Made by a program: the position numbers and the translations under genes
In this document: in pieces, positions 44,949-55,782 of the stretch
Position numbering within the stretch: position 1 is the stretch's first letter
Layout of the letters: the number at the start of each line of letters is the position of its first letter
DNA from: an uncultured Tateyamaria sp.
GTDB taxonomy: Bacteria; Pseudomonadota; Alphaproteobacteria; Rhodobacterales; Rhodobacteraceae
DNA length: 64,000 nucleotides
Direction: 5' to 3'
Assembly (NCBI RefSeq): GCF_947503465.1
Contig: NZ_CANNDN010000001.1
Coordinates: 2,315,501 to 2,379,500, forward strand
Notes under the pieces: generated by a model
Seen by the model: the letters and a program-made list of their open reading frames with translations, nothing else
The model's database searches: none
What the model was told of the DNA's origin: nothing

Positions 44949-45044
44949 CGCCTGCAACACACAGATTGCAGGGTCAGCGGCTTTCTGGAAAACGCGCCAG
45001 CCGACATCTGATTATTCAAAGCGCAGAACCGCCCGAACCGACCC

Positions 45045-45623
45045 CTATCCCTGTGACTGGCGCACAAGCGCCATCAAAAGCGTTTCGGTGTCCAATCGGC
45101 CTGCGGCGGTCGTCAACTGGCGTGGCAGGGCAAATTCGCCCCGCGCCGCTGCCGTGTTCAACAGCGCATCGATATAGGCGTTCGACTGCCCTTCGGTCAG
45201 CGCCTGCACCAGCAAGGCTTGCAGGCGGTCATCCTGCTGCGGCGTATGTCCAAATCCGATCAGTACCGCGGCGGTCAGGCTGCGCAGGTCCGTGTGTCGG
45301 GCGTCGGTATCTGTCAGGCGGATGGGTTGGCGCAACTGGCGGCTCACCGCCTCGGATGCCGGCAGGGACCGAATGTCCAAAAGCGATGCATCGGCCCGTG
45401 TCACCTCTGGCTCAGGCTCGTCCGACCCGACACTTGAAAGGGGCACGTTTGCGACGTCCTGAACCGGCGCGGTGGCCGGACCCGGTTGCAACAGGATCAA
45501 CCCGATCGTCACCACCAGAAAGGCGGCCGCGATCAACAGCATCTTCATGTTGGATGAGGAATATTCCTCGGGCTCCCTGGCCCCTCGCGGCGATGAAACA
45601 TCCGCGTCTTTACGCCTGAACAT
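45045..45623 (-). CDS. membrane-anchored hypothetical protein
   Basis: This 192-residue protein has a cytoplasmic N-terminal tail rich in charged residues and serine (1-26), one transmembrane segment (MLLIAAAFLVVTIGLILL) and an extracytoplasmic Pro/Ala/Val-rich linker. A helical C-terminal domain follows (LTAAVLIGFGHTPQQDDRLQ, then LVQALTEGQSNAYIDALLNT). I do not recognise the family. A good promoter lies 62 nt upstream. It is convergent with zapE and downstream of folC on the same strand. Confidence 0.72.
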   Translation of the reverse strand: MFRRKDADVSSPRGAREPEEYSSSNMKMLLIAAAFLVVTIGLILLQPGPATAPVQDVANVPLSSVGSDEPEPEVTRADASLLDIRSLPASEAVSRQLRQPIRLTDTDARHTDLRSLTAAVLIGFGHTPQQDDRLQALLVQALTEGQSNAYIDALLNTAAARGEFALPRQLTTAAGRLDTETLLMALVRQSQG

Positions 45624-45684
45624 ACTGCTTCCCCAAAAGCAGACCCGTCACGGTTGATCCATGTTGGGGTCTAAAACTGCACCA

Positions 45685-45714
45685 GATATAGCAAATTCGA
45701 CCCCGTTTGGTCAA
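45685..45714 (-). promoter_or_regulatory. sigma70-type promoter for the anchored hypothetical protein
   Basis: On the minus strand TTGACC (45709-45714) and TATATC (45685-45690) are separated by 18 bp. Transcription would start about 55 nt upstream of the ATG at 45623. Confidence 0.5.
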
Positions 45715-45761
45715 CATAATGCGGCATCGGGCAGGTATTGAGAACTCGTTTCGGCGCGATG

Positions 45762-47039
45762 TCAGCCGTTTTCCCGCAACACCGCGCCAGCAAGGTACAG
45801 CGATCCACACACAAGCACGCGCGAATGGGGCACGCGGGTCAGGATCGCCTCAAGGGCCGCATGGACATCCTCTGCCTCGTCCGCGTCAATTCCGACATCG
45901 CGTGCGGCTTTGGCGGTCTGGGCAGCAGGCAGCGTGTTCTTTTCACCGGGGATCGACAGGGCGGTCAGGCCGTCGATCTCGGCGCCGAGCGGGGCAAGAT
46001 AGCCGCGCGCGTCCTTGGTGTTCAGCATGCCGCAGATCAGGTATGTGGGCCGGCGCGGCAGGCCGTGCAGAACCGATGCAATTGCCTGTCCCGCTGCCGG
46101 GTTGTGCCCACCATCAAGCCACAGTTCGGCCCCGGCTTTGGCCGCCCTGTCCGCCAGTGGCCCCGTGCGCAAGCGCTGCATGCGCGCAGGCCATTCGGCC
46201 TTGGTCACAGCGGCATGGCAGGCGGCCTGGTCGCAGCCCAGATGGCGCAGCGCGGCCAGCGCCATACCGGCGTTCTGGATCTGGTGATCGCCGGGCAAGA
46301 CCGGGCGCGGCAGATCAAGCAGACCGACCTCATCCTGATAGATCATTCCGTCCCGTTCGGGCGCGGCATGCCAGTGCTGCCCAAAGGCCAGAACGGGTGC
46401 GCCCAGCCGTGTCGCCTGCGCCTCGATCACGTCCAGCCCGTCATCCTCTTGCGGGCCGACGATACAGGGCACGCGACGTTTGATGATCCCGGCCTTTTCG
46501 CCCGCGATCTTGGCCAATGTGTCGCCCAGAAACGCCTCGTGATCCATGGACACCGGTGTGATGATCGTCAGCGCGGGCGTGTCGATGACATTGGTCGCAT
46601 CCAGACGCCCGCCAAGGCCCACCTCCAGCAGGGTGTAGTCTGCCGGAGTGCGTGCAAAGGCCAGGATCGCGGCACAGGTCGTGATCTCGAAATAGGTGAT
46701 GTCCTGATCACCGTTCGCCCTGTAACACGCGTCCAGGTGCGCGGTCAGGTCGGGCTCGGAAATCAGCTCGCCTGCCAGCCGGATCCGTTCGTGAAACCGC
46801 GCCAGATGGGGCGAAGTATAGGCATGCACCCGGTGCCCCGCGGCCTCAAGACCCGCGCGGATCATCGCCTGGGTCGATCCTTTGCCATTGGTGCCTGCAA
46901 TATGGATGACGGGCGGCAGGTCGTTCTGGGGATTGCCCAGCGCGTCCAGCAGACGCCACACCCGGTCCAGGGTCAGATCAATGATCTTGGGGTGCAGCGC
47001 CATCATCCGGTCCAGGATGGCGTCGGAACCGGTGCTCAT
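45762..47039 (-). CDS. folC: bifunctional folylpolyglutamate/dihydrofolate synthase
   Basis: FolC adds glutamate to dihydropteroate and extends folate polyglutamate tails. The 425-residue protein has the ATP loop [11 protein letters not shown] (residues 46-56), [28 protein letters not shown], a metal-binding [15 protein letters not shown], and the C-terminal LDGGHNPAA. The ATG at 47039 overlaps the accD stop by 4 bp, an arrangement widespread in proteobacteria. Confidence 0.96.
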   Translation of the reverse strand: MSTGSDAILDRMMALHPKIIDLTLDRVWRLLDALGNPQNDLPPVIHIAGTNGKGSTQAMIRAGLEAAGHRVHAYTSPHLARFHERIRLAGELISEPDLTAHLDACYRANGDQDITYFEITTCAAILAFARTPADYTLLEVGLGGRLDATNVIDTPALTIITPVSMDHEAFLGDTLAKIAGEKAGIIKRRVPCIVGPQEDDGLDVIEAQATRLGAPVLAFGQHWHAAPERDGMIYQDEVGLLDLPRPVLPGDHQIQNAGMALAALRHLGCDQAACHAAVTKAEWPARMQRLRTGPLADRAAKAGAELWLDGGHNPAAGQAIASVLHGLPRRPTYLICGMLNTKDARGYLAPLGAEIDGLTALSIPGEKNTLPAAQTAKAARDVGIDADEAEDVHAALEAILTRVPHSRVLVCGSLYLAGAVLRENG

Positions 47040-47962
47040 TCCTTGGGGGCGTCCTCGGTCACGGCCTCTTCCTGCGTGGGCTCGGGCGCAGGAAGATCGC
47101 CCTTCACGGCGGGGGGTAACCCCATGAGCATGCGGACAATGGTGATCAACTCGTCCCGCATCTCGGTCCGCTTGGTCACACGGTCCAGCATACCGTGATC
47201 CAGCAGATACTCGGCCCGCTGGAACCCCTCGGGCAGCTTTTCACGGATCGTCTGTTCGATCACACGCGGCCCGGCAAAGCAGATCAGGGCGTTGGGTTCG
47301 GCAATATGCACATCGCCCAGCATGGCATAGCTGGCCGTGACGCCGCCCGTGGTGGGGTGAGTCAGCACAACGATGTAAGGCAGGTTCGCCTCTTTCAGCA
47401 TCTGCACCGCCACGGTTGTGCGGGGCATCTGCATCAGGCTCAGGATACCCTCCTGCATCCGCGCACCGCCGGCGGCGGAAAACAGGATCAGCGGGCGCTT
47501 CAGCTTCACCGCCTCTTCGGCGGCGGCGATGATCGCGTTGCCCACATACATCCCCATGGACCCGCCCATGAAGGAAAAGTCCTGACCGCAGGCCACGATA
47601 GGTGTGCGCCCCATCTCTCCGGCGGCGACCAGCATCGCCTCGCTTTCGCCCGTCGACTTTTGGGCCGACTTCATCCGGTCGGGATACTTCTTCTGATCGC
47701 GGAAATGCAGCGGGTCGGCCAGCGGCGCGGGCACCTCGATCTCGGTGAAAATGCCGCCGTCAAACAGGGCGGTGAACCGATCCCGCGGGGTGATCGCCAT
47801 GTGATGCCCGCAATTGGTGCAGACGTTCAGATTGTCCGACAGCTCGCGGTGAAACAGCATCGTGCCGCACTCATCGCATTTGGTCCACAGGTTGTCCGGG
47901 GTTTCGCGCCGCGAAAAGATCGAATTGATCCGGGGCCGGACATAGTTGGTGATCCAGTTCAT
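47036..47962 (-). CDS. accD: acetyl-CoA carboxylase carboxyltransferase subunit beta
   Basis: AccD forms the carboxyltransferase of acetyl-CoA carboxylase with AccA, making malonyl-CoA for fatty acid synthesis. The 308-residue protein has the N-terminal zinc ribbon C29-x2-C32...C48-x2-C51, the crotonase-fold core ([20 protein letters not shown]) and the [20 protein letters not shown] segment. The acidic, Pro-rich C-terminal tail is common in alphaproteobacteria. It is cotranscribed with folC downstream; the CPBP gene lies 57 bp upstream. Confidence 0.97.
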   Translation of the reverse strand: MNWITNYVRPRINSIFSRRETPDNLWTKCDECGTMLFHRELSDNLNVCTNCGHHMAITPRDRFTALFDGGIFTEIEVPAPLADPLHFRDQKKYPDRMKSAQKSTGESEAMLVAAGEMGRTPIVACGQDFSFMGGSMGMYVGNAIIAAAEEAVKLKRPLILFSAAGGARMQEGILSLMQMPRTTVAVQMLKEANLPYIVVLTHPTTGGVTASYAMLGDVHIAEPNALICFAGPRVIEQTIREKLPEGFQRAEYLLDHGMLDRVTKRTEMRDELITIVRMLMGLPPAVKGDLPAPEPTQEEAVTEDAPKE

Positions 47963-48019
47963 AAAGGCTTCCTGCTGCGGTTCACTGCATCAGTTAATCC
48001 GGGGCTGCGCCAATTGCAA

Positions 48020-48931
48020 TCAGGCGCGGATCGCCAACCGGGCCGCCAACCAGCTGACCAACATGAAACCGAAGTCGACGGGCAACCACGCTGCCATCGC
48101 TGCCTCGTCCCCGATGCCGAAGGGCAGGACATAAAGCGCAAGGCCCGACATCTCGTCCGGGGTGGCGGTCAGCACCATGGCCGAGATGTTGTTGGCGAAA
48201 TGCACCGCCATCGCCGGACCCAGCGTGCCGGACCGCGCAGTCAAATCCGCCATCAGCATGGCGAACACGGTGGCCCACAGGGCAATTGTCACCGCATTGC
48301 TGCCGGCGCTGTCAGGCAGGTAGTGACCGGCACCGAACAGGATGGCGGGCAGGACCATCCAGACCAGGGGCGACCGGAATCGCGCGGCCAGTTGTTGCTG
48401 CAGGTACCCGCGAAACAGGATTTCCTCTGCCCCGATCTGTACCATCACCGCGACCACCGCGATGGGCAACAGCAGCATCCACCGGCCGATCGGCATGTTC
48501 GCGGTCAACGTGCCTTCGCCGATTTCATAGGGCGGCAAGATCCAAAGGGCCGCCGTCAGCAGGACCATCATGAACAGCACCGCACCAAACTGTCGCACTG
48601 CAAGGCCAAGGGGCCCGACCAGCGTCCAGGGTCGGCGCCGGTGCACCATGATCACGACCATCGCCGTAGCGACGGCCAGAAGACCCAGCTGAAACAGCAA
48701 CAGCAACATGCCACCGGCGGTCTGCCCGGTCTGTGCGTCACGCAGCACATCCGATGCTGTCTGCGGGTCCAGCACGCCAAGGATCGTGCCGAAGACCAGA
48801 TTGCTCAGCACCAGGAAAAACCCGGCCACCAGCACGATGCCCAGCACCAGACGCCACAGTTGCGCCCGATCACGCGCAGGGTCGATGAACCGCGCATGCG
48901 GCCGGTAATCAAAGCTTAGGACCCGCATCAT
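48020..48931 (-). CDS. CPBP family intramembrane metalloprotease
   Basis: This 303-residue polytopic membrane protein belongs to the CPBP/CAAX-protease (ABI) family. Motif 1 is GAEEILFRGYLQ (E169, E170, R174), motif 2 LFGAGHYL (H203), and the third conserved His/Asn is in AVHFANN (about 243-247). About eight hydrophobic segments are visible. Bacterial members process peptides or protect against bacteriocins; no substrate is known here. Its ATG overlaps the stop of the large degenerate ABC gene, so the two are coupled and may act together. Confidence 0.9.
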   Translation of the reverse strand: MMRVLSFDYRPHARFIDPARDRAQLWRLVLGIVLVAGFFLVLSNLVFGTILGVLDPQTASDVLRDAQTGQTAGGMLLLLFQLGLLAVATAMVVIMVHRRRPWTLVGPLGLAVRQFGAVLFMMVLLTAALWILPPYEIGEGTLTANMPIGRWMLLLPIAVVAVMVQIGAEEILFRGYLQQQLAARFRSPLVWMVLPAILFGAGHYLPDSAGSNAVTIALWATVFAMLMADLTARSGTLGPAMAVHFANNISAMVLTATPDEMSGLALYVLPFGIGDEAAMAAWLPVDFGFMLVSWLAARLAIRA

Positions 48932-51900
48932 TCGTCCAGGGGCGGAGGGGGTGGCCCCTCGTCCTGCGGTATCTGCACATTGGCCTGCCGCAACAACTCC
49001 GCCGCGCCCGTCAGGTGGCCTGCCACGGTGTTCAGCAGGCTGCGCAGCACGGTCGCGTCTTCTTCCAGCACCAACCGGAATTCAGCCGCCCCGATCCGCA
49101 GAAAGGTGACCTCGGTCAGCGCCGTCAGGTGCAACTGGCGCGGCTCGTTCAGGATGATCGCCAGATCCCCGATCAAGCGCCCCGGTTCGACAACGGACAC
49201 CTGCCGGTCTTCGCCGTCTTCGCTGTCGTAACTCAAGACGGCACTGCCCTTCACACACAGATAGGCGGCATCGGGTTTCTCCTCCATCGAGAAGATGCGT
49301 TGCTCCGGCTCGGCCGTGTACCACTGCGCGGCAAAGGCCAGCAGGCGCTGGTTCTGGCTGGTCACGCGCGAAAACAGGTCCGCGCGGGAAATCACCCGCA
49401 ATTTCCGGCTCAGGTCGTCGGCCTCTTCATCGTCGTCTTCATTGCCCTGAACCCCGTCAATCCGCCCATCCTTGATCTCGACAAACAGGTCATAGGCGTC
49501 CGGGTTGTTGAAACTCTCCTCAAGGAAAACAAGGGTCGCATCCGGAAGCAATTCGCGCAGGGCGTTGCGCGTCTTGCGGCGCTGGTTGGCGCCATGGCTC
49601 GACAGGGCGCGATCCAGAACAAGGATATCGGGCCGCTTGATACCCGCCCGCGAAAACGCGGCGCGTTCGTGGAAAATGGTGGGCAGGTTCGTTCCGCCCA
49701 GCCCGGTGCGAATGTCAAACACCGTCTCGGCCACCTGCCGACGCAGATGATTGTCATTCAGCAATTCGGCCACAAGATCCTCGATCAACTCGCCCTTGGT
49801 TCCCGCCACCATCGATATCCGACCATACAGCGCGTTTTCCAGCAACGTCAGACGTGGCAGATAGGTGTCCGGGGCAATCGGAATGAAAATCCCTTCGGTC
49901 TGGGCGCGCAAGGCCGCGCCACTGGTCTTGCGGATCTGGACAATCTCGTTCTTGAAACTTTCGGGAAAGGCAGGGCCGATCTGTTCCGCCGTAAAGGCAA
50001 AGGGCACCGTCAGCAAAAGCGAAAATTCGTCATCCGTCAGGGCAACATCACCCCGTTCGCGACGCCGGGCCGAAATATCGACCAGCTGCTCGTACATCTC
50101 TTCTTCGATGTTCAGCGCGGTGAACAACGGGTGGCTGGTGCCATCGCGGCCAAAGGTCTGGTGCAGGGTCTCGATCAGCGTTTGCGAGATGGCAATACCC
50201 TGTTCGGCCAGTCCATGTTCGAACACCAGGTTGATGAACCGGTGGTCACGCGCCAGGCCCTGTTGCGAAATCTCTCGCGACGGGGCGGCGAACAACAGGT
50301 TGCCCCCAAGCGGCACAGCCGGGTTGAACTCGTCGGGATCAAAACGGTGCACGTCCTCCAGCACGCCCTTGTCGCGCAGGCACTCTTCGACCGCGGGCCG
50401 CAGATCGACGATGGCCTTGGCCAGGCCCGGATGGCGCTCCGGGTCAATGCGGCTGTTCAACATGCGGCGGAACATGAATTCGTCGATGCCCATCGCCTCG
50501 ACCAGTTCGAACCACCAGGCGCGTACCTCGTCCTCGGTGCCCAGACCGGCAAGACCCGGATCGACCCAGTCGGTGTCGATGCGATCCAGGCTGTTGCCGG
50601 ACCTGCGCGCTTCGGACAGGAACCGGTCCTTGCGGCCCTTGTCCCACGGCACGGTGTTCGGGCGCGTCATAAGCGGCATCAACAGGTTCGACCCAAGGGT
50701 GCCGTCAAACAGGTACGGGCGCGTTTGGGCATAGCCGATGCGGGCAGACACGACCTCTTGGTGCAGCTGCGACAAGTCATGCCCGGCCACCGAAATCTTG
50801 CCCCTAGTCGGAAGAACCTCGCGCACCAGCAATTCGGCCAACGCCTGCCTTTCGCTTTGGTTCTTGACCTGTACGGCAACGCGCGCGCCCGCTGGAATGG
50901 TCAGATCGATCCGCTCAAGCACGGGTGTGTTTTCGGCATTGCGCACCGTTACATTGTCCAGAACGATGTCGCCCTGCAGATGCGGGATAACCTCGGGCTC
51001 GCCTTCGAACAGGCTTTCGTCGATCATGTCGCGCGGGGCAAAGCGGTCGGTGACAATTTCCCACCGCAGCGCCATGTCCTGCGTCTGGTTGTAGTAGGTC
51101 AGCAGCTCTTTCCACGGGCTGGACAGGTCCTTGTAGGCGGCAATGGCCGCCACAAGCGCGCCCACGGTGATATCCCCGCGAATGGCAAGGTACCCGCCCA
51201 CGGAATAGAAGAAGAACGGCGTCAACTGGGTGATGAAGTTGTTCAGGAACTTCATGAAGAATTTTTTCTGGTAGATCTTGAACCGGATCTCGAACAGCTT
51301 GCCCAACCGGTCCGTGAACTGCGCCAGCCGATAGCGCAGCCCGCCATTGGTGCGCAGGTCGGAAATACCCGCCGCGCTCTCGCCAATCTCCGACGAAAAC
51401 GCACGCACTTCGCGGATACGCTCCTTGTTCAGCAGGTTGATCTGGCGTTGCAGCATCGGGATGATCCACGCCTGCAACGGGATCAGCGCGATACCGGCCA
51501 ACCCGAACCACACCGATTGCAGGAACAAGAACACCACGATGATCAGCATCTGACCCGCCTGGAACACCGGCTGGGCCACCATGTCGCCCATCAGCCCGCC
51601 CATCGGCTCGGCCTCGGACGACACCATGCTGACCAGTTCGCCCTGGCTGGTCGAACGGAAATAGCTGCGGGGAAACCGCAACATACGGCTGATCAACTGG
51701 AACCGGAAACGGCGCAACAGGCGCTCGGCCGTGACGCCCTTCATGGTGTTCAGGCGCATCTTCAGCAGACCATGCGCCAGAACGGCCCCCAGATACCCAA
51801 AGCACAAGGTCAACAGGAACTGGATTTGGGTCAAATCGAACCCGAAGAACCCGACGGTATCACCTGACGCACCGATGGCGTCGTTGATGATCCGCTTGGG

Positions 51901-52011
51901 CAGTTCCAGCGTGGCATACAGAAACGGGAACGTGACAAGTGTCAGTCCCAACAGCATCATCTGATCACGCTTGGAGTGCTTCCAAATGAAAGCGAAAATG
52001 GTGGAATCCAT
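48928..52011 (-). CDS. ABC-exporter-like protein with degenerate ATPase and cNMP-binding-like domain
   Basis: This 1027-residue protein has an N-terminal six-helix type IV exporter domain (about residues 20-310). Next is an ATPase-like domain interrupted by an insertion of about 270 residues after the Q-loop ([15 protein letters not shown]). A cyclic-nucleotide-binding-like domain lies at about 895-1005, and the tail is Pro-rich. The key ATPase motifs are lost: Walker A reads VKNQSERQA, the signature region NLPTIF, Walker B VLDRALS (Arg for the catalytic Glu), and the switch His is Glu. The Q-loop Gln remains. A cNMP cassette is recognisable as [13 protein letters not shown]. It is coupled to the CPBP protease gene. 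Active transport by this protein alone seems unlikely. Confidence 0.88.
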   Translation of the reverse strand: MDSTIFAFIWKHSKRDQMMLLGLTLVTFPFLYATLELPKRIINDAIGASGDTVGFFGFDLTQIQFLLTLCFGYLGAVLAHGLLKMRLNTMKGVTAERLLRRFRFQLISRMLRFPRSYFRSTSQGELVSMVSSEAEPMGGLMGDMVAQPVFQAGQMLIIVVFLFLQSVWFGLAGIALIPLQAWIIPMLQRQINLLNKERIREVRAFSSEIGESAAGISDLRTNGGLRYRLAQFTDRLGKLFEIRFKIYQKKFFMKFLNNFITQLTPFFFYSVGGYLAIRGDITVGALVAAIAAYKDLSSPWKELLTYYNQTQDMALRWEIVTDRFAPRDMIDESLFEGEPEVIPHLQGDIVLDNVTVRNAENTPVLERIDLTIPAGARVAVQVKNQSERQALAELLVREVLPTRGKISVAGHDLSQLHQEVVSARIGYAQTRPYLFDGTLGSNLLMPLMTRPNTVPWDKGRKDRFLSEARRSGNSLDRIDTDWVDPGLAGLGTEDEVRAWWFELVEAMGIDEFMFRRMLNSRIDPERHPGLAKAIVDLRPAVEECLRDKGVLEDVHRFDPDEFNPAVPLGGNLLFAAPSREISQQGLARDHRFINLVFEHGLAEQGIAISQTLIETLHQTFGRDGTSHPLFTALNIEEEMYEQLVDISARRRERGDVALTDDEFSLLLTVPFAFTAEQIGPAFPESFKNEIVQIRKTSGAALRAQTEGIFIPIAPDTYLPRLTLLENALYGRISMVAGTKGELIEDLVAELLNDNHLRRQVAETVFDIRTGLGGTNLPTIFHERAAFSRAGIKRPDILVLDRALSSHGANQRRKTRNALRELLPDATLVFLEESFNNPDAYDLFVEIKDGRIDGVQGNEDDDEEADDLSRKLRVISRADLFSRVTSQNQRLLAFAAQWYTAEPEQRIFSMEEKPDAAYLCVKGSAVLSYDSEDGEDRQVSVVEPGRLIGDLAIILNEPRQLHLTALTEVTFLRIGAAEFRLVLEEDATVLRSLLNTVAGHLTGAAELLRQANVQIPQDEGPPPPPLDE

Positions 52012-52179
52012 AACTCGTCCTGCCGGGTGCCGCCCCTGTCCAAACGGCTGACACGGCAGCCGGGTGCGACCCGTCCGGAAAACCTAGTGCCCGCAATGCC
52101 CTATTACAACCGCACACGCTTGCAGGGCGCGGGACCAATGGCTATTCCGGTCGGCAACGCTTTTACCGGGAGACGCCAG

Positions 52180-53943
52180 ATGCTCAAAGGCAAGTTCGAC
52201 AAGTCCAAATTGCCCAGCCGCCACGTGACCGAAGGGCCCGCACGCGCGCCGCACCGGTCCTACTACTACGCCATGGGCATGACCGAGGCTGAGATTCACC
52301 AGCCCCTCGTCGGCGTCGCCACCTGCTGGAACGAGGCGGCCCCCTGCAACATCGCCCTGAACCGTCAGGCGCAAGCGGTGAAGATGGGTGTGAAATCAGC
52401 CAGCGGCACGCCCCGCGAATTCACCACAATCACCGTCACCGACGGCATCGCCATGGGGCACGAGGGGATGCGGTCGTCGCTCGCCAGCCGCGAGGCCATC
52501 GCAGACACGGTCGAACTGACCATGCGCGGTCACTGCTATGACGCCCTCGTGGGTCTGGCAGGCTGCGACAAATCCCTGCCCGGCATGATGATGGCGATGA
52601 TCCGGCTGAACGTACCGTCCGTTTTCCTTTATGGCGGATCGATCCTGCCGGGCCGCGCACCCGTGGGTGCCAAGGTTCCGGCGGAATACGCCAACCGCGA
52701 CCTGACCGTGCAAGACATGTTCGAAGCGGTCGGCCACCAGCAAAACGGCACCATGACCGAAGCAGAGCTGGACGTGCTGGAACGCGTCGCATGCCCGTCT
52801 GCGGGCGCATGCGGCGGCCAGTTCACAGCCAACACCATGGCCTGCGTGTCCGAGGCCATCGGCCTCGCCCTGCCCAACTCTGCCGGTGCGCCCGCGCCGT
52901 ACGAGTCCCGCGACCAATACGCCGAAGCGTCCGGTGCGGCGGTCATGACACTGATCGAGAAAAACATCCGCGCCCGCGACATCTGCACCCGCGAAGCGTT
53001 CGAAAATGCGGCCCGCGTTGTGGCTTGCACTGGTGGGTCCACCAACGCCGGTCTGCACCTGCCCGCCATGGCGCACGAGGCCGGGATTGATTTCTATCTG
53101 GATGATGTGTGCGAGATTTTCCGCGACACACCCTACTTCGTCGACCTGAAACCGGGCGGGCAATACGTTGCCAAGGACATGTACGAAGCCGGCGGCATCT
53201 ATGTCGTGATGAAGGAACTGCGCAAGGCGGGCCTCATTCACGAGGATTGCATGACAGCCACCGGCTATTCCATCGGCGAAGAGCTGGACAAGATCAGCCT
53301 CGAAGCCGACGGGCGCGTCATCTATCCCATTGAAACCCCGATCACCAAGACGGGCGGTGTCGTCGGCCTCAAGGGCAACGTGGCCCCCGAAGGTGCCATC
53401 GTGAAGGTCGCGGGCATGGAAGCGCAGCACCAGATCTTTACCGGCCCGGCCCGCGTGTTCGAATGCGAACAGGACGCGTTCGAGGCGGTCCAGAACCGCA
53501 CCTACGAGGAAGGTGACGTGTTCGTCATCCGTAATGAAGGGCCGTCTGGCGGCCCCGGCATGCGCGAAATGCTGGCGACAACCGCGGCCTTGTCGGGCCA
53601 GGGCATGGGCAAGAAGGTGGCGCTGATCACCGACGGCCGCTTTTCCGGCGCGACGCGCGGTTTCTGCATCGGCCATGTCGGACCAGAGGCAGCCCATGGG
53701 GGCCCCATCGCGCTGCTGAAAGACGGTGACGTGATCACCATCAACGCGATCGAGGGGACGATCAATGTCGACCTCACGGACGAGGAACTGGCCGAGCGCA
53801 AGGCCAACTGGTCCGGCCCGCGCGAAAACATCTATGCCTCGGGCGCGCTGTGGAAATACGCGCAACTGGTTGGCGAAACCTACAAGGGCGCAGTCACGCA
53901 CCCCGGCGCCAAGGCGGAACGGCATGAATACTGGGACCTCTAG
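52180..53943 (+). CDS. ilvD: dihydroxy-acid dehydratase
   Basis: IlvD dehydrates dihydroxy-acids to 2-keto acids in isoleucine and valine synthesis and carries an Fe-S cluster. The 587-residue protein has the cluster ligands in [28 protein letters not shown] and an upstream [10 protein letters not shown], followed by [11 protein letters not shown] and the C-terminal [22 protein letters not shown] lies 8 nt before the ATG at 52180; ATGs further upstream lack such a site. It is divergent from the ABC-like gene. The lipoprotein gene starts 20 bp inside its 3' end. Confidence 0.95.
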   Translation: MLKGKFDKSKLPSRHVTEGPARAPHRSYYYAMGMTEAEIHQPLVGVATCWNEAAPCNIALNRQAQAVKMGVKSASGTPREFTTITVTDGIAMGHEGMRSSLASREAIADTVELTMRGHCYDALVGLAGCDKSLPGMMMAMIRLNVPSVFLYGGSILPGRAPVGAKVPAEYANRDLTVQDMFEAVGHQQNGTMTEAELDVLERVACPSAGACGGQFTANTMACVSEAIGLALPNSAGAPAPYESRDQYAEASGAAVMTLIEKNIRARDICTREAFENAARVVACTGGSTNAGLHLPAMAHEAGIDFYLDDVCEIFRDTPYFVDLKPGGQYVAKDMYEAGGIYVVMKELRKAGLIHEDCMTATGYSIGEELDKISLEADGRVIYPIETPITKTGGVVGLKGNVAPEGAIVKVAGMEAQHQIFTGPARVFECEQDAFEAVQNRTYEEGDVFVIRNEGPSGGPGMREMLATTAALSGQGMGKKVALITDGRFSGATRGFCIGHVGPEAAHGGPIALLKDGDVITINAIEGTINVDLTDEELAERKANWSGPRENIYASGALWKYAQLVGETYKGAVTHPGAKAERHEYWDL

Positions 53944-54574
53944 GGGGGTCCTGTTCGGGTCCATCCTGCTGGGTCTCGCAGCGTGCGAGGATTTCGCCGC
54001 GCTGGACCTGGCTGGTGCGACCACAGGCGAAAACCTGGCCTTGACCAACGCGACACTTGGCGGCGGCATGATTAAGCTGGTTCCGCCGCCGGGTTTTTGC
54101 GTGGACAAACGCAGCCTGCGGCAAAGCTTTGCCATCATGGCGCGGTGCGACACGCTGGGCGGTCAACTGACCACGGACGCGCCGCTGGCCCTGATCACGG
54201 CGACAACTGTCAAAGTGACGGGCCCCGTGGCGGTCAGCACATCGGATTTTGAAAGCCCCGCGGAACAGGTGCTGCAACGGCGCGATGACAATGACCTTGC
54301 GCTGGTACAGGTGCGCGGCAGCCCCCCCGGCGACGGCATGCGCGACACCTATTGGCGGGCGGCGGCACGGATCGGCAACCAGGTGGTGGGCCTTGCGCTT
54401 TATGAACCGTCGGATGGCCGCGATCTTGGCGCGACTGCCCCGGCATTGTTGACGCAGATGGTGGAACGAACGCACGAACAATCGGTCATTGCGGCTGTCG
54501 CCGCACAGGACAATTCTGCAACGGCGGGGCCGAAACCGGCACGACAAGGGTTCCTCTCGGGTTTATTTGAGTGA
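53924..54574 (+). CDS. predicted lipoprotein
   Basis: This 216-residue protein has a short lipoprotein signal with lipobox LLGLAAC (Cys at about residue 21). The mature part contains [21 protein letters not shown], with two more cysteines that could pair, and a beta-rich region ending in a Gly-rich tail. Asp at position +3 rather than +2 after the Cys (CED) leaves inner versus outer membrane sorting open. I do not recognise the family, though I recall similar proteins downstream of ilvD in Rhodobacterales. It overlaps ilvD by 20 bp. Confidence 0.75.
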   Translation: MNTGTSRGVLFGSILLGLAACEDFAALDLAGATTGENLALTNATLGGGMIKLVPPPGFCVDKRSLRQSFAIMARCDTLGGQLTTDAPLALITATTVKVTGPVAVSTSDFESPAEQVLQRRDDNDLALVQVRGSPPGDGMRDTYWRAAARIGNQVVGLALYEPSDGRDLGATAPALLTQMVERTHEQSVIAAVAAQDNSATAGPKPARQGFLSGLFE

Positions 54575-54623
54575 AACCTTTGACATAGATAAACTACCGG
54601 CACGAGAACCGGCACAGGGGCAA

Positions 54624-55397
54624 ATGGCAGGCAACCGCATCACATTCATTGACAGGCTGGCGCATCGGCGCGCGGTGCGGCGTTGGGCACGTGCGGCCCG
54701 CAATGCGACTGAATCCGACCTGTCGGAATTGCGCGGCCTGCGGTCTGCCGCGCGGCTGTTGCGCAGCCATCTTGACCGGCTGATCCACCGCGCAGACGAA
54801 CGGCTGGCCTTGCCCGCCATCGGCTCGACCGCCTTTCCGCGACCGCACAATGCCGACTGGGCCTGGCGTCCCGAACTGTGGCGCGGCTCGCTCCCGTCTC
54901 CGGGGATGTCCACGGTTCAGACGAAATCGATGCTGGGCAACGAAGTGACCCTGTTTCACGATTGCGCGTTCAGCGAACTGACCCTGCGCCAATTGCGCAA
55001 CCTGCGGGAAGAAGACCTTGCACCCTACGGCGTGCGACTGGACGTGTTCAAGTTTGACGGGTCGTTCCTGTCGCTGGTCATTGATCTGCCCGATGACGCG
55101 GTCAAGGGGCTGACCAAGAACCATCTTCTGGGCATGAACACGATTGTCGAAATGGAAAAACCGCTCGAAATCTTTGCCCGTCTGAATGTCCGGCACGGCC
55201 CGAACACGGAACAGATCGTGCGTGAACTGCCGCTGTTCGAACAGGATGTGACCGTCGAATTTGACCTCGCCTATTCCAAGTTGAATGAAAAGCGTGTGGA
55301 ACGCGCGTGGATCGACCTGATCTTTGAGGGGCCGGAAATGAACCAGGTCACCCTGCGCGATATCACCTTCTCGCGCCGCCCGCGCGCGGCCCTGTGA
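54624..55397 (+). CDS. DUF6478-like protein
   Basis: This 257-residue soluble protein appears to match DUF6478, a Rhodobacterales family. An N-terminal Arg-rich helical region (RAVRRWARAARNATESDLSE) is followed by a conserved beta domain: NADWAWRPELWRG, LFHDCAFSELTLRQLRN, LDVFKFDGSFLSLVIDLP and FARLNVRHGPNTEQIVRELP. The function is unknown. The start is chosen at ATG 54624; spacing from AGGGG is short, and upstream in-frame starts exist. It is followed 13 bp later by another hypothetical gene, likely in one transcript. Confidence 0.78.
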   Translation: MAGNRITFIDRLAHRRAVRRWARAARNATESDLSELRGLRSAARLLRSHLDRLIHRADERLALPAIGSTAFPRPHNADWAWRPELWRGSLPSPGMSTVQTKSMLGNEVTLFHDCAFSELTLRQLRNLREEDLAPYGVRLDVFKFDGSFLSLVIDLPDDAVKGLTKNHLLGMNTIVEMEKPLEIFARLNVRHGPNTEQIVRELPLFEQDVTVEFDLAYSKLNEKRVERAWIDLIFEGPEMNQVTLRDITFSRRPRAAL

Positions 55398-55410
55398 TGA
55401 AAGGGAAAGC

Positions 55411-55782
55411 ATGAGCACACTGACCCTCACCCCCACCAAGATGCGCTATGGCATCTGGCAAGGCCTCATCCAGCAGAAGGGCACGGGCGTCCCCCAGATC
55501 AAGGTCACGCACTTGAACGCCGATGTGCCCGATGTGCAGGTCACGGAACAGGGCGATACCGGTCAATGGCTGTTGCAGGTCCCGATCCCGGCCGAGGCCA
55601 TTGCAGATGGCGTCCAGGTCTTTGTCATCTCTGACGCGACGGATGACGAAAAGCTGGGCCATTTCACCCTGATCGCCGGCGAAGCCCTGGGGGACGACAT
55701 CCGGGGCGAAGTGGCCCTGCTGCGCGAGGAACTGGATATGCTCAAACGCGCCTTCCGCCGCCACTGCGTCGAAACCACCTAG
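55411..55782 (+). CDS. conserved hypothetical protein
   Basis: This 123-residue protein has a strand-rich N-terminal half (KMRYGIWQGLIQQKG, VPQIKVTHLNADVPDVQVTE, GQWLLQVPIPAEAI), suggesting a carbohydrate-binding-like or immunoglobulin-like beta fold. It ends in a helical tail, LLREELDMLKRAFRRHC, that may form a coiled coil. It has no signal peptide. I recall it only as a Rhodobacterales hypothetical. AAAGGGAAAG lies before the ATG. It reads with the DUF6478-like gene and overlaps the convergent binding-protein gene by 4 bp. Confidence 0.75.
   Translation: MSTLTLTPTKMRYGIWQGLIQQKGTGVPQIKVTHLNADVPDVQVTEQGDTGQWLLQVPIPAEAIADGVQVFVISDATDDEKLGHFTLIAGEALGDDIRGEVALLREELDMLKRAFRRHCVETT

Noticed and set aside
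49015-51867. A 950-codon open frame antisense to the degenerate ABC gene
   Set aside because: It is His-, Arg- and Gln-rich with no domain pattern and mirrors codon-position bias of the sense gene; the sense frame has exporter, ATPase-like and cNMP-like domains.
52396-54153. A 585-codon open frame antisense to ilvD
   Set aside because: Shadow of a high-GC gene; composition is Ala/Arg/His-rich and it has no recognisable fold.
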